Positions 19,657 through 20,249 of a stretch of DNA of 20,249 nt are shown here, piece by piece. The stretch is from a virus, in IMG/VR virus record IMGVR_UViG_3300043438_000522, positions 1 to 20,249 of that record; one strand, written 5' to 3'. Both the position numbers and the translations under genes were made by a program. Below the pieces are notes generated by a model, which saw nothing but the letters and a program-made list of their open reading frames with translations, had not been told where the DNA came from and made no database searches. Within the stretch, counting starts at the first letter, position 1; each line of letters starts with the position of its first letter.

Positions 19657-19853
19657 AAATTTATTTCTTTTGTTAATTCTATATATGCCTTACTCCACCA
19701 ATCTCTTTCAAAATCATATTCTGAAAGGAGATTTATATCTCTAGTGGCATTGTATTTAATCTCGTACATGAGGCTTGCAATCTCACAAAAAGTTGCTGTC
19801 TTCTCAATACTAAACTCATTTAAGATTTTATTTAAAATATCTTCGTTATACAT
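19653..19853 (-). CDS. Small orphan (66 aa)
   Basis: A helical protein of unknown family: MYNEDILNKILNEFSIEKTA, SLMYEIKYNATRDINLLS, DFERDWWSKAYIELTKEI. The DWW-x-KA motif near the C-terminus and the Cys in TFCEIASLMYEIKY are distinctive. Its start overlaps the upstream gene by 8 nt and its stop overlaps the next start (ATGA). It is part of the small-gene cluster upstream of recA; similar clusters in other phages usually hold host-takeover or regulatory genes. Confidence 0.65.
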   Translation of the reverse strand: MYNEDILNKILNEFSIEKTATFCEIASLMYEIKYNATRDINLLSEYDFERDWWSKAYIELTKEINL

Positions 19854-20249
19854 ATTCTTTTAATTTATTAATGTTTAATGTTTCATTTTCTTCATCCCAA
19901 CCTTCCCAAACTTCTTGATCTTTGTCAAAACTAACTCCAAGTTTTTCTTCCCAGAATTCTACAAGATCACTTGTCTTTCTAAATATTCTAATCTGTAAAG
20001 ATATTTCATCTCTTTGTCTTCCTTCCACTTTAATCTTTACAGCTTTAGGAAACAAGTCTTGAAATGATCTTGATGTCTTAGAATATTTACCAGATTTAAT
20101 TAGCATGAAATCAGATTTAAATCTTATGTTGAGTTTGTACACTACAACAACATATCCATCTTCATAATCATAGTCTTCAACTACATCTTTAGTTCTTTCA
20201 TATTCGTCATCTAAGAATTCTCTAAATCTATCTAGATTTTCAGGTTTAA
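19846..20249 (-). CDS. Phage orphan, 5' end beyond the window
   Basis: The frame stays open to the right edge. Upstream of the GTG at 20142 it continues in frame with sensible sequence (KPENLDRFREFLDDEYERTK, DVVEDYDYEDGYVVVVYKLN), so the GTG is not the start and the true initiator lies outside. About 134 residues are visible. A beta-rich middle (FMLIKSGKYSKTSRSFQDLF, KAVKIKVEGRQRDEISLQIR) is followed by a charged helix (SDLVEFWEEKLGVSFDKDQE) and ends NINKLKEYV. No family recognised; it contributes an 8-nt overlap to the next gene. Confidence 0.7.
   Translation of the reverse strand, partial: KPENLDRFREFLDDEYERTKDVVEDYDYEDGYVVVVYKLNIRFKSDFMLIKSGKYSKTSRSFQDLFPKAVKIKVEGRQRDEISLQIRIFRKTSDLVEFWEEKLGVSFDKDQEVWEGWDEENETLNINKLKEYV

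Noticed and set aside
20140-20142. GTG as the start of the last minus-strand gene
   Set aside because: The frame stays open with plausible protein sequence to the window edge, so the start is outside.
1-20249. Reverse transcriptase, DGR template repeat, tRNA or rRNA genes, CRISPR array, insertion sequence
   Set aside because: I looked for a YxDD-type reverse transcriptase, a near-copy of 2542-2700, cloverleaf sequences, regular direct repeats with spacers and transposase-like frames with inverted ends, and found none by eye. A covariance-model and repeat search would be needed to be sure.

Overview
The window looks like a piece of a large tailed-phage (Caudoviricetes) genome, or a closely related prophage or metagenomic contig. 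Evidence for this is dense gene packing, 1-4 nt overlapping stop/start junctions, two blocks of opposite strand, fibre-like modular proteins, a phage-style RecA, a MazG-like enzyme, two HNH endonucleases and many small phage-type orphans. The DNA is AT-rich (about two-thirds A+T by eye). Start codons are preceded by A-rich stretches rather than strong Shine-Dalgarno sites. FISUMP, BspA-type leucine-rich and poly-Thr-linker proteins are typical of Bacteroidetes and their phages, so a Bacteroidetes host is my inference. No hallmark capsid, terminase or polymerase gene is in the window, so I cannot place the phage further.

Left block, + strand, 1-12701: virion surface and accessory genes. It opens with the end of a structural protein and two small membrane proteins. 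A modular set of fibre or decoration proteins follows. At least eight proteins carry one of three short N-terminal modules. Module A (M-A-I-x-x-[RK]-Q-I-G-W...NLLW-I-KQL) is at 1251, 1936 and 2728. Module B (LKA-RFDGTGRI-P...W-E-A-ECC) is at 5942, 6880 and 7089. Module C (IK-GFW...LNLD-LI) is at 5316 and 8253. They are joined, often through Thr-rich linkers, to different outer domains: a FISUMP C-type-lectin-like domain, leucine-rich repeats, a shared beta-rich domain, or a collagen-like stalk. A glycosyltransferase sits inside this set, followed by a Dps-like protein. From 9372 the block becomes a run of small, mostly very Lys-rich proteins, interrupted by an HNH endonuclease. It ends at a bidirectional terminator (12734-12766).

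Right block, - strand, 12765-20249: reading in the transcribed direction, it begins with small orphan genes, including two under 60 codons that are easy to miss (18498-18671 and 18323-18493), closed by a terminator at 18266-18294. A second unit then runs recA, a MazG-like gene, HNH, a small YjzC-like protein, an orphan, a GroES-like protein, a GT6 glycosyltransferase, a GT61-like glycosyltransferase and an FkbM-type methyltransferase. This mixes recombination and nucleotide metabolism with glycan synthesis.

A working picture is that the + block builds interchangeable receptor-binding or decoration proteins, some with mucin-like Thr linkers, and that the phage's own sugar-transfer enzymes may decorate them or host glycans. 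The C-terminal part of the FISUMP protein has the look of a diversity-generating-retroelement variable region. The reverse transcriptase and template that would prove this are not in the window.
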